IMG/VR virus record: IMGVR_UViG_3300032360_000050
Coordinates: 1 to 24,118 of that record
DNA: 24,118 nucleotides
Reading direction: 5' to 3' (one strand)
Origin: a virus
Notes under the pieces: generated by a model
Database searches by the model: none
Seen by the model: only the letters and a program-made list of their open reading frames with translations
What the model was told of the DNA's origin: nothing
Made by a program: the position numbers and the translations under genes
In this document: positions 8,409-15,637 of the stretch, piece after piece
Numbering within the stretch: position 1 is the stretch's first letter
How the letters are laid out: each line of letters begins with the position of its first letter

Positions 8409-10079
8409 ATGGCGTTTTTATTGGGTAACCAAATAGTATTAGATGATACTGAATCCGGACATTTAAGCAAATTACAAATAAACGGCACCGACGTATTAAC
8501 ACTCAACGGTAGTACAATTACATTAAAGAATGTAGATATTGCTGATTCAATAGAAGGTTCAATAAATTCAGATAATGTTGCTGAAGGTTCAACTAATAGA
8601 TTCTTTACAGCGGCTCGTGAAACAGTTCTTACAACAGCAGATAGTACAGCAACAACAGACCGTGCGTTAATCCGTACAGAGTTTGCAACAGCTGATACAG
8701 GAATAACAACTGCATTACAAAGTTATGCTGATACAGCTGAAGCTGATGCAATTTCTACAGCGGCAGCAACAGCAGCCTCATTAGATACTACGCAAACAGC
8801 GGCAAATAAACTTGTTTGGGAAGCATACGCAGATAGTGTAGTAACATCAGGAACAGGATCATTAGATACAGATGATATAACAGAAGCCGGCAATTTATAT
8901 TACACAGACGCAAGAGCAGATGCTAGAGCACAAGCAAAGATTGATGCATTAGTTGATGCGGCTCCAGGAACATTAGACACATTAAATGAATTAGCCGCGG
9001 CATTAGGTGATGATGCTAACTTTAGCACAACAGTAACTAATTTAATTGGTGCAGAAACAACAAGAGCAACAGCGGCAGAAGCAAGTAAGATTGGCAATGT
9101 AGTAGAAGATACTACACCACAATTAGGTGGAAACTTAGATGTAAATGGCAATAGTATTGTTTCAACTGGACCAAATGATATTGAAATATTAACAGGTACA
9201 GGCGCAGATCAACTATCTCTAGGAATTGGGTCAATATCAGGTACAGGATACACAGGACAAGGAATGGGAATTGCATCATCTACTAATGCAGGTTCAGATA
9301 TTTTATTATTAGGCGATCTTGATTTTACAGGTAGTGGATATGTAGGTGAATTTATAGGAACAGTAGCACTAGATGGAGCAACTAGTAATGTAGGTTATTT
9401 TGGATTAACATCAGCAACATTTAATGGAGCTTCTGTAGCATTTAATACAATGTTTGCACCATCTATACCTTGCGAAATAGCAGGTATGACTGGAACAGCA
9501 AATGAAGTTGGATTAGTAATAGGTTCATCAACTGAAGCAAGAATTCATCAAATTGATAGTTCTGGTAATACAATATTCAAATTACCAGCAGCAGATGGCA
9601 CAGCAAATCAAGTAATAGAAACTGATGGCGCCGGAGATTTATCATGGGTAACGCACACTGACACTAATACAAACACAACATATACAGCAGGCAATGGATT
9701 AAACTTAAATACTACAGAATTTGAAATGAGTGGCTCATACACTGGTGACTTTACAGCAACAGGTGATGTTACAGCATACTCAGATGAGAGATTAAAAAGA
9801 AACATAGAAACAATTAATAAACCTATAGACATAGTTAATGCTTTAAGAGGTGTTAAGTTTGAAAAGGATGGAAGACATAGCACAGGTGTTATAGCACAAG
9901 AAGTAGAAAAAGTTCTTCCAGAAGTAGTACACACAGATGCTGAAGGAATGAAGTCAGTAGCATATGGAAATGTAGTAGGTGTACTAATTGAAGCAATTAA
10001 AGAACAACAAAAACAAATAGATTGGCTGACGGCGTTCTGGCAAAGTGACGCAGAACGAGATTCATTCAACAAAGATTAA
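8409..10079 (+). CDS. Tail fibre with C-terminal S74 intramolecular chaperone, 556 aa
   Basis: The start has TTGGAG upstream. Residues about 50-75 and 150-180 carry EGSTN(R/L)(F/Y)xTxAR copies, about 95-125 the YADTAEADAISTAAA repeat, and about 178-205 ALVDAAPGTLDTLNELAAALGDDANF. Residues 425-457 (YTAGNGLNLNTTEFEMSGSYTG...) match the segment before the chaperone in the gene at 4678, with the same 33-residue distance to the cleavage Ser. The S74 domain begins at Ser458, with Lys463 as the partner (AYSDERLKRNI), and runs 99 residues through TGVIAQEVEKVLPEVV and VAYGNVVGVLIEAIKEQ. Both predicted catalytic residues are intact. The middle part (about 230-420) differs from the other fibres and may carry the specificity. 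Confidence 0.88.
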   Translation: MAFLLGNQIVLDDTESGHLSKLQINGTDVLTLNGSTITLKNVDIADSIEGSINSDNVAEGSTNRFFTAARETVLTTADSTATTDRALIRTEFATADTGITTALQSYADTAEADAISTAAATAASLDTTQTAANKLVWEAYADSVVTSGTGSLDTDDITEAGNLYYTDARADARAQAKIDALVDAAPGTLDTLNELAAALGDDANFSTTVTNLIGAETTRATAAEASKIGNVVEDTTPQLGGNLDVNGNSIVSTGPNDIEILTGTGADQLSLGIGSISGTGYTGQGMGIASSTNAGSDILLLGDLDFTGSGYVGEFIGTVALDGATSNVGYFGLTSATFNGASVAFNTMFAPSIPCEIAGMTGTANEVGLVIGSSTEARIHQIDSSGNTIFKLPAADGTANQVIETDGAGDLSWVTHTDTNTNTTYTAGNGLNLNTTEFEMSGSYTGDFTATGDVTAYSDERLKRNIETINKPIDIVNALRGVKFEKDGRHSTGVIAQEVEKVLPEVVHTDAEGMKSVAYGNVVGVLIEAIKEQQKQIDWLTAFWQSDAERDSFNKD

Positions 10080-10113
10080 GTATAATATACTAACACTATG
10101 CCAGAGGCATTTA

Positions 10114-10158
10114 GATAAATATAATAGCAAACATATGTTTGTGATTAACGTTAATTAC
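10114..10158 (+). promoter_or_regulatory. T4-late-like box followed by two tandem palindromes
   Basis: GATAAATAT at 10114-10122 matches the late-like box. It is followed by a perfect 14-bp palindrome CAAACATATGTTTG (10128-10141) and then a perfect 12-bp palindrome ATTAACGTTAAT (10144-10155), extendable to 10141-10158 with one wobble. The Shine-Dalgarno AAGGAG and the ATG at 10181 follow. This box-palindrome-SD order resembles the leader before 2037. Confidence 0.5.
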
Positions 10159-10180
10159 ACGCAAGAAGGAGTCAAATAAT

Positions 10181-10366
10181 ATGGCATTACCAGCAACAGG
10201 CGCAACGATGACAATGGGTACAGTACGTAACTATTTTAGTCTTAGTGGAGCAGTTTCACTAAGTCAATTAGGTAACTACATCTCACCATCGGTGACAACA
10301 AATATTAAACTATCGGCAACTTTCGGTGGATGGCAAAACCCTAACCCGACTGGATCGCACGGTTAA
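10181..10366 (+). CDS. Small structural-like protein, 61 aa
   Basis: A strong AAGGAG Shine-Dalgarno and its own late-like box support this short gene. The sequence MALPATGATMTMGTVRNYF then LSGAVSLSQLGNYI resembles the opening of small phage fibre-tip proteins that begin with an ALPxTG or ALPxSG motif and an SLSQL-type segment; this is recognition from memory. It is Gly/Ser/Thr rich with no Cys and ends in GGWQNPNPTGSHG. It sits at the end of the fibre cluster and is followed by a long hairpin. A small appendage or tip protein is the best guess. Confidence 0.6.
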   Translation: MALPATGATMTMGTVRNYFSLSGAVSLSQLGNYISPSVTTNIKLSATFGGWQNPNPTGSHG

Positions 10367-10377
10367 TATATAACATC

Positions 10378-10414
10378 TTAACAATGACGCTGCCAATCGC
10401 AGCGTTGTTGTTAA
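10378..10414 (+). terminator. Long hairpin after the 61-aa gene, possible terminator
   Basis: A 15-bp stem (10378-10392 with 10400-10414) with two G-T wobbles encloses a 7-nt loop, CCAATCG. It lies 12 nt after the stop at 10366. The inner part is GC-rich (ACGCTG/CAGCGT), but a long T run is missing, so it may end transcription weakly or stabilise the 3' end of the message. Confidence 0.5.
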
Positions 10415-10463
10415 ACATTAAAATAAAGTTACATAAGAAGTAAACTCAACACAGGAGAAAACA

Positions 10464-10886
10464 ATGAGTATTAGAACACGTTTTGAAATTGAAACGTTTG
10501 TACTTGGTGCACATCCCACACCAGCTAGGAAGGCACAAGTACTAACCCAAGAGCTTATGCAGGCTCGAGAAACACAACACCCAGACTTACAAATCTTAGA
10601 AGAAATTTATAAAGACTTTAGTGCAGAACACGATGTTGACGCACTAACAAAAGACATTGAATCTACAGAAGAAGAATATTGGGTAAACCGACTAGCAAAA
10701 CTAGCGGCTATTGATATTTTAACACTTGGTAAAGTACAACCAGAACACATGAGTTATATGGTATCTTTGGAAGATGAAGCATTTGCCGCATGTGTTAAAT
10801 CGGCTACTTCAATAGCTAAACAACTTAATTACGAAGTTCAACAAATAGAAGCAGAACTACAATCAGAGTTAGCATCTGAAAAGTAA
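10464..10886 (+). CDS. Unknown helical protein, 140 aa
   Basis: ACAGGAG lies about 8 nt before the ATG. The protein begins MSIRTRFEIETFVLGAHPTPARK and is acidic and largely helical in appearance, with a Glu-rich C-terminus (QQIEAELQSELASEK) that could form a short coiled coil. No enzyme motif is seen and I do not recognise the family. It lies 3 nt before a glycosyltransferase-like gene and after the fibre block, so a chaperone or assembly role is conceivable, but nothing in the sequence proves it. Confidence 0.7.
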   Translation: MSIRTRFEIETFVLGAHPTPARKAQVLTQELMQARETQHPDLQILEEIYKDFSAEHDVDALTKDIESTEEEYWVNRLAKLAAIDILTLGKVQPEHMSYMVSLEDEAFAACVKSATSIAKQLNYEVQQIEAELQSELASEK

Positions 10887-10889
10887 TTA

Positions 10890-11540
10890 ATGGTTAGTAC
10901 AACAAACTATCATTATAAAAAGAACAATTCCGCAAATGTAGCAATATGTGTTCCTGTGCAGAATCAAGTTACAGCGGTTTTCGCGTACAGTTTAGCCATG
11001 CTTCAAAAAAAGTGTGGTGAAACTGGACTTGCTACTTCCTTACATTTTAATATGGGTAGTGAAGTAGCAATGCAAAGACAACAACTTGTAGATCAAGCAT
11101 TAGAAACAGATTGTAGTCATATAATGTGGATTGACGCAGATATGCAATTTCCAGTAGATACGCTAAATATATTATTAGCAGCCGATAAAGATATTATAGC
11201 AGGAAATTATTCAACAAGAGTTCCGCCACATAGACCGGTTGCATTTAAAAGTAAAAATGATTTAGATAGTAGAGTTTTTACAGGAAAAGGAAATGAAAAA
11301 GTTTGGGCAGTAGGAAGTGGAATGATGTTAGTTAGAAGAGAAGTATACGAAAATATTTCTAGACCTCATTACAAGATTGAGTATAATCAAGACTATACTA
11401 GTTTAGTAGGAGAAGATGTTTACTTTTGTAATCTAGCACACGAAAATGGACACGAAGTACATATTAGTCACGATTTAAGTGACAGAATAGCACATATAGG
11501 AACACGTGCATATACAGTTAAGGGCGATTGTAATGATTAA
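10890..11540 (+). CDS. GT-A type glycosyltransferase-like protein, 216 aa
   Basis: The fold is suggested by an N-terminal beta strand (VAICVPVQNQVTAVFAYSL, about 17-35) and a DxD motif at Asp82-Ala-Asp84 in HIMWIDADMQFP, which in family GT2-like enzymes binds the metal and nucleotide sugar. Later IIAGNYSTR and GEDVYFC (Glu175-Asp176) fit the acceptor and catalytic region. The start lies 3 nt after the previous stop and lacks a clear Shine-Dalgarno, so translation may depend on coupling. It overlaps the next gene by 8 nt. The donor and acceptor are unknown; phage DNA, capsid or host surface glycans are all possible. Confidence 0.72.
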   Translation: MVSTTNYHYKKNNSANVAICVPVQNQVTAVFAYSLAMLQKKCGETGLATSLHFNMGSEVAMQRQQLVDQALETDCSHIMWIDADMQFPVDTLNILLAADKDIIAGNYSTRVPPHRPVAFKSKNDLDSRVFTGKGNEKVWAVGSGMMLVRREVYENISRPHYKIEYNQDYTSLVGEDVYFCNLAHENGHEVHISHDLSDRIAHIGTRAYTVKGDCND

Positions 11541-12624
11541 TTTACACAACATACAAAGAGAATACCAAGGACAAAATGTTGTAACACCTTGGGATAGGTT
11601 AAAAAGGTTTATGTTTAATTCATATCCAGTTATTAAAACACCTATAAAAATAACAGATGAAGATACGTTGTTAGAAGCAGCGGCAGTGTATAAAGATAAA
11701 GCAGATATGATTTGGGTAGTATTTGATGATATTGAGGTAAATCCAAAGTTTCCATGGCAATATAGACCAGGTGACAATATAGCTAAAACTGTAATTCATA
11801 CGTTTCCTAGAGTAGTTAAAAGAACAAACAGACCAGTTAGTTGGGGAGATATTCAATTAGTTCCTACTAATGGTGTATCACATGGAACAGTACAAAACAA
11901 ACTTGTATCAAGTTATCATGTAGCAGAATTTGATGTATTCATGATTAGTTTCCATGAAGCAGAAGCAGATGAAAATTTCCAAAAACTAAGAAATAGATTT
12001 AAAGATGCTCAACACGTAAAAAATGTTGAAGGTATTGGCAATGCACATAAACGTGCAGGTGAATTAGCAAAAACAGAAATGGTTTATATAGTTGATGCAG
12101 ACGCAGATATAACAGGACACTTTAGTTTTGATTTTATTCCACCAATGAGTAGTAGAAAAAATACAACATATGTATGGAGTGCTAGAAACCCAATTAATGA
12201 TTTAGAATATGGGTATGGTGGTGTTAAGTTGTTTCCAAAAGAGCAATTACTTAACATGGGGCATGAATTACCAGATTATACAACAGGTGTATCTTTTTAT
12301 CAACCAGTTGCTAATATATCAAATATCACAAGATTTAATAAAGACCCATACAGAACATGGCGTAGTGCATTCCGTGAATGTGTAAAGTTAGCAAGTTCTG
12401 TAAACCCTAATCAAAAACAAGAAGAAACAGATGCAAGACTAGAAGCATGGTGTACAATTGATAATGGTGGACGTTTTGGACGTTACTGTATTAAAGGTGC
12501 ATTAGAAGGTAAAGCATACGGAATTGAACATAAAGACAATACAGATGAATTAAATAAAATTAATGACTTTGAATGGTTACGTGAGCAGTTTGTTGCTAGT
12601 ATGAAAAAGAGAATAACTGAATAA
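11533..12624 (+). CDS. Putative glycosyltransferase-like protein, 363 aa
   Basis: ATG 11533 overlaps the previous stop and has AAGGG upstream. The in-frame ATG at 11506 would add nine residues deeper inside the previous gene. A segment VEGIGNAHKRAGELAKTEMV leads into VYIVDADADI, with a D188-A-D190-A-D192 motif like the metal-binding DxD of GT-A enzymes. Later YVWSARNPINDLEYGYGGVK and LFPKEQLLNM could be the acceptor side, and FGRYCIKGALEG lies near the C-terminus. The N-terminal 130 residues are unassigned. It is paired with another DxD protein, so the two may act in one pathway. The glycosyltransferase role is inferred from motifs. Confidence 0.6.
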   Translation: MINLHNIQREYQGQNVVTPWDRLKRFMFNSYPVIKTPIKITDEDTLLEAAAVYKDKADMIWVVFDDIEVNPKFPWQYRPGDNIAKTVIHTFPRVVKRTNRPVSWGDIQLVPTNGVSHGTVQNKLVSSYHVAEFDVFMISFHEAEADENFQKLRNRFKDAQHVKNVEGIGNAHKRAGELAKTEMVYIVDADADITGHFSFDFIPPMSSRKNTTYVWSARNPINDLEYGYGGVKLFPKEQLLNMGHELPDYTTGVSFYQPVANISNITRFNKDPYRTWRSAFRECVKLASSVNPNQKQEETDARLEAWCTIDNGGRFGRYCIKGALEGKAYGIEHKDNTDELNKINDFEWLREQFVASMKKRITE

Positions 12625-12625
12625 G

Positions 12626-13060
12626 TTATAGTCTTTGTTTTGCTTGTTGTTCGTAAACAGTTTTAAGTTTCTTAATAAACTGTTTTGAATTGAATTGTAT
12701 TTTTGCACCAGGGTGTAACGGTCTAGGCCAATTACCTATTTTAACCCAAGAATATCCATCACTTTCATTGTTTAATACAGGAATAAATTCATCTTGAACT
12801 GTAACAACAAAACTATGATATATAAATCGTTTATTAGGACTTGTGAACTTGTTTATGGGTATAACTTTTTTAATATCGGGTACTAATCCTACTTCTTCTT
12901 CTATTTCTCTATATAATGTCTCTATAGGTCGTTCATTTTCTTCACTCTTCCCACCAAAAAATCCCCACGTTCTAGGATGATTAACAGCACCACTTCTTTG
13001 CTGTAGCATTACTCTGCCAGTGTCTACGCTTAAAAAAATACAACCGCTTGCTATTATCAT
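12626..13060 (-). CDS. Nudix hydrolase, 144 aa
   Basis: A complete Nudix box is present: Gly37-x5-Glu43-x7-Arg51-Glu52-Ile-x-Glu55-Glu56-x-Gly58-Leu59 (from GKSEENE to REIEEEVGL). Nudix enzymes hydrolyse nucleoside diphosphates linked to another moiety (for example dNTPs, ADP-ribose or capped RNA); the substrate here is unknown. I chose ATG at 13060 because MIIASGCIFLSVDTGRVMLQQRS is a normal Nudix start. An in-frame TTG at 13087 would add nine residues overlapping gp15. It is the last gene of the gp14-gp15 operon. Its stop is one base from the stop of the convergent plus-strand gene. Confidence 0.88.
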   Translation of the reverse strand: MIIASGCIFLSVDTGRVMLQQRSGAVNHPRTWGFFGGKSEENERPIETLYREIEEEVGLVPDIKKVIPINKFTSPNKRFIYHSFVVTVQDEFIPVLNNESDGYSWVKIGNWPRPLHPGAKIQFNSKQFIKKLKTVYEQQAKQRL

Positions 13061-13068
13061 ATTAAAAA

Positions 13069-14427
13069 TTAGAGATATATTCGCCAAAAACCTGCGTTAT
13101 ATATTCCTTCATAACTATTCACCCATTCTTTGCCATTCCATTCAAGTTGGTCACTGCTTGAAACATTTGTTACGTAATGTGATTCAGAAATTGTAGATGA
13201 ATCAAAACTAACTATCCATGCAGAACCGTTATATTCTATAATATCATATTTTTTAGCAACTACGTTTGTCCATACTGCATTTATAGGAGTATTATTTAAA
13301 ATAATATAACGTTGGCCTGTAACAGCACTTGGCACACTTCCATCACCTGGGTAATTTTTAGTAGGATCCACATTAGCATCTATTGCTGTTAGTGTATTTG
13401 TGGGTAAAGTACTAGTATCTATATCAACAGTAAGAAGACTAGGATCACTAGGATGAGCGTCTAACCTACCAACTATGTCATTATCATTATCATTAATATC
13501 AGTGCTTTTTCTAAGTCTTAATTGACTTATTCCATTTCTTAATACACCAAATGGTAGTAACACTTTGTCCCATTCTAGTGTTAAACCATCGTCATCTAAT
13601 GGTGATCCATTTTTATTTAAAATTTGTAAATTTCCATTCTCATAATTAACTTTTTTGTTTTCATATGTCACAATAGTATATTTTAATGTTTCTGTGTTAA
13701 ATGGTTCTTTATCTTTAAAGTTATCTAAGTCTTGGTCATCTAAGTTATATAATTCACTAATAATAGTATGAATGAGCTTTTGTTGTTTTAATTTTGCTGG
13801 AGGGCTGATGTATATAGGAATATTAAATGTTAAAGTTGCAACGTCAATGATATCATCAACACTTGAACCTACACTTCTAGTACTCCATGATGTATTAGTT
13901 AATTCTACCATACTTAAAGAAGTCCAATCAACTGGGCTGTCATTGGTTCTAATATCTAATGTTGGATTAAACAACACTAGTATTTGTTCCATTAGTTGTA
14001 ATTTTTGATCTGTGTTTGATGTCCAAATGTCACAGTTCATTACTAACATATAAGGAACGGGTGCGTGTCGTTCAACTGTATATTGGTTGCCTAATTCCTC
14101 AGTATATTTTCCAGTAACTTCATCATATTTCTTTTCATTTACTTGAACCTTATCAACATGATCTTGATATGTACGTCTTTCAGCAAACATATCTAATGAT
14201 GTTACATAACAACTAATAAATGGAACAGTATTAACAATGTTCTCACTGTTTTCTCTTGTTATGTGTGCCGCCATACGATTAATGTCACCATAACGTACAG
14301 GTACTTGTTGATATATAGGAAGATCATTATCGTTCTTACCCATTTGTACACTGAATCCACTAAACAGTCTTATAAACTGTTGTATGTATCTTCTAATTTG
14401 TTTATCGTAAAAGTATTGTTGTGCCAT
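13069..14427 (-). CDS. 15: Tail sheath stabilizer / tail completion protein, gp15-like, 452 aa
   Basis: The N-terminal part MAQQYFYDKQIRRYIQQFIRLF, then VQMGKND...QQVPVRYGD, resembles T4 gp15, which starts with a similar FYxxxxRRY segment. Further matches to the family are the IWTSNTDQKLQLMEQILVLFNPTLDI region, which parallels T4 IFTRYEDDMFQIVEQILPYF, and LTFNIPIYISPPAK. In T4, gp15 caps the tail and joins it to the neck. The protein is much longer than T4 gp15 (272 residues as I recall). The added C-terminal part (about 230-452) includes YIILNNTPINAVW and IIEYNGSAWIVSF, of decoration-domain character. It follows gp14 by 2 nt on the same strand. Confidence 0.8.
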   Translation of the reverse strand: MAQQYFYDKQIRRYIQQFIRLFSGFSVQMGKNDNDLPIYQQVPVRYGDINRMAAHITRENSENIVNTVPFISCYVTSLDMFAERRTYQDHVDKVQVNEKKYDEVTGKYTEELGNQYTVERHAPVPYMLVMNCDIWTSNTDQKLQLMEQILVLFNPTLDIRTNDSPVDWTSLSMVELTNTSWSTRSVGSSVDDIIDVATLTFNIPIYISPPAKLKQQKLIHTIISELYNLDDQDLDNFKDKEPFNTETLKYTIVTYENKKVNYENGNLQILNKNGSPLDDDGLTLEWDKVLLPFGVLRNGISQLRLRKSTDINDNDNDIVGRLDAHPSDPSLLTVDIDTSTLPTNTLTAIDANVDPTKNYPGDGSVPSAVTGQRYIILNNTPINAVWTNVVAKKYDIIEYNGSAWIVSFDSSTISESHYVTNVSSSDQLEWNGKEWVNSYEGIYNAGFWRIYL

Positions 14428-14429
14428 TA

Positions 14430-15494
14430 TTAAAAATCACTCTTTGGTTTAATAACTTTAGATAGTGCCTGTTTTTCTGGCACCTCATTATTATCAACGA
14501 TTGTAGTAGCATCATTGTTAATAAATTGACTAGCGTTATATGTTCTATCACTCCAAGTTCGATCAGAGATATTATCGTATAATCTGTGCCACTTGCTACC
14601 TCGTCTAACAAAAAGCCTATTAGGAGTAAAATCATTTCTTACAAAATATTCACCTTCATTTGGTTGAGAAGGAAACTGATCACCTTGTGCTAAAACTTCT
14701 CCGTGTTCATATGTTGTACTTGTATCAGGTTGCCCAAATAGATGCTCAACTAATGGTAACCCAAGAGGGTCTGCTTGTTCTGCACTTTTTACAATTGCAT
14801 TACTAATATTAAGTTCAGTTTTATATGAACTAAGGTCATTTTTAAGGCTGTTTGGATCATCAGCAGTACCAAGTATATCTTGATATTCTTGTGTATCTGT
14901 TAATGGTGCTACTTTAACACGCCAAATATGTGGATACCACGTTTGCGAAAATCCTTCACTACCCCTTGCCGCATCTTGTACTACATAAAATTTATTAATA
15001 GCATCTCTTTCAGCAGTAAGCAATAGCTCGTCACGCAAATGAGGTAATTCTATTACATCACCGGGCATAAGTCTTCGTCCTAAACGTTCTACCATATCGT
15101 TAATATGAAAACTAATAAACAATGTATCGTTTGTTAAAAACAAACCAAATTGTGTTAAATCAAAGTCATTATCACTTACATTGTATACACCACGTAAATC
15201 AAAAATATCTGGATCGTATTTACGATCTCTATTTTCCATAAACAATAGATCTTGTATATTCGTTTCGTCTATTAAACCTTCTGGGTTAATTTCTTCACCA
15301 GTTATATTATCTATTTCTAAACCACTACCGTAGTTAGGTTCACTAGGGTCATCTGAATTTTTTTGTGGATTTGGGCCTAAGTACTTATGTACATGTATAC
15401 CGGTTCCTCCTATGTCAAATTGTTCACGGATAGCTCTATCCATGAACGTATAGTCGTTACCTTTAAACGGTTTATATAAACTTAATCTTGGCAT
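14430..15494 (-). CDS. 14: Neck protein, gp14-like, 354 aa
   Basis: The start MPRLSLYKPFKGNDYTFMDRAIREQFDIGGTGIHVHKYLGP and the central segments DETNIQDLLFMENRDRKYDPDIFDLRG, FGLFLTNDTLFISFHINDM and GFSQTWYPHIWRVKV resemble gp14 of marine T4-like phages. In T4, gp14 is part of the neck that joins head and tail. It is about 100 residues longer than T4 gp14; the extra C-terminal part contains GEYFVRNDFTPNRLFVRRGSKWHRLYD. GAGGG lies upstream of the ATG, and a late-like box lies 25 nt upstream on this strand. It heads the gp14-gp15-Nudix operon. Confidence 0.82.
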   Translation of the reverse strand: MPRLSLYKPFKGNDYTFMDRAIREQFDIGGTGIHVHKYLGPNPQKNSDDPSEPNYGSGLEIDNITGEEINPEGLIDETNIQDLLFMENRDRKYDPDIFDLRGVYNVSDNDFDLTQFGLFLTNDTLFISFHINDMVERLGRRLMPGDVIELPHLRDELLLTAERDAINKFYVVQDAARGSEGFSQTWYPHIWRVKVAPLTDTQEYQDILGTADDPNSLKNDLSSYKTELNISNAIVKSAEQADPLGLPLVEHLFGQPDTSTTYEHGEVLAQGDQFPSQPNEGEYFVRNDFTPNRLFVRRGSKWHRLYDNISDRTWSDRTYNASQFINNDATTIVDNNEVPEKQALSKVIKPKSDF

Positions 15495-15518
15495 TTGTCA
15501 GTTTCCCTCGGTTATATT

Positions 15519-15527
15519 GTATTTATC
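15519..15527 (-). promoter_or_regulatory. T4-late-like promoter box GATAAATAC (minus strand)
   Basis: Read on the minus strand, GATAAATAC lies about 25 nt before the gp14 ATG at 15494. The motif, strand and distance match the boxes at 6027 and 19932, so the neck operon is probably expressed late. Confidence 0.65.
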
Positions 15528-15637
15528 CTTCTATAGTGTTATATATTCTGTTATAGGCTAAATAGTTATGTATGCTGTTAACTTTAGTTTAGTAATAGTA
15601 GAGAAGTTGACACTGCATTTTATAAGGAGACAACATT

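Noticed and set aside
9608-10072. Minus-strand open frame of 154 codons
   Set aside because: It lies antisense to the S74 chaperone region of the 556-aa fibre, whose plus-strand protein has clear domains.
15607-15637. TTGACA before the transporter gene as a sigma70 -35 box
   Set aside because: No -10 box occurs 16-18 nt downstream; that position holds the Shine-Dalgarno and start region, so it cannot be the promoter for this gene.
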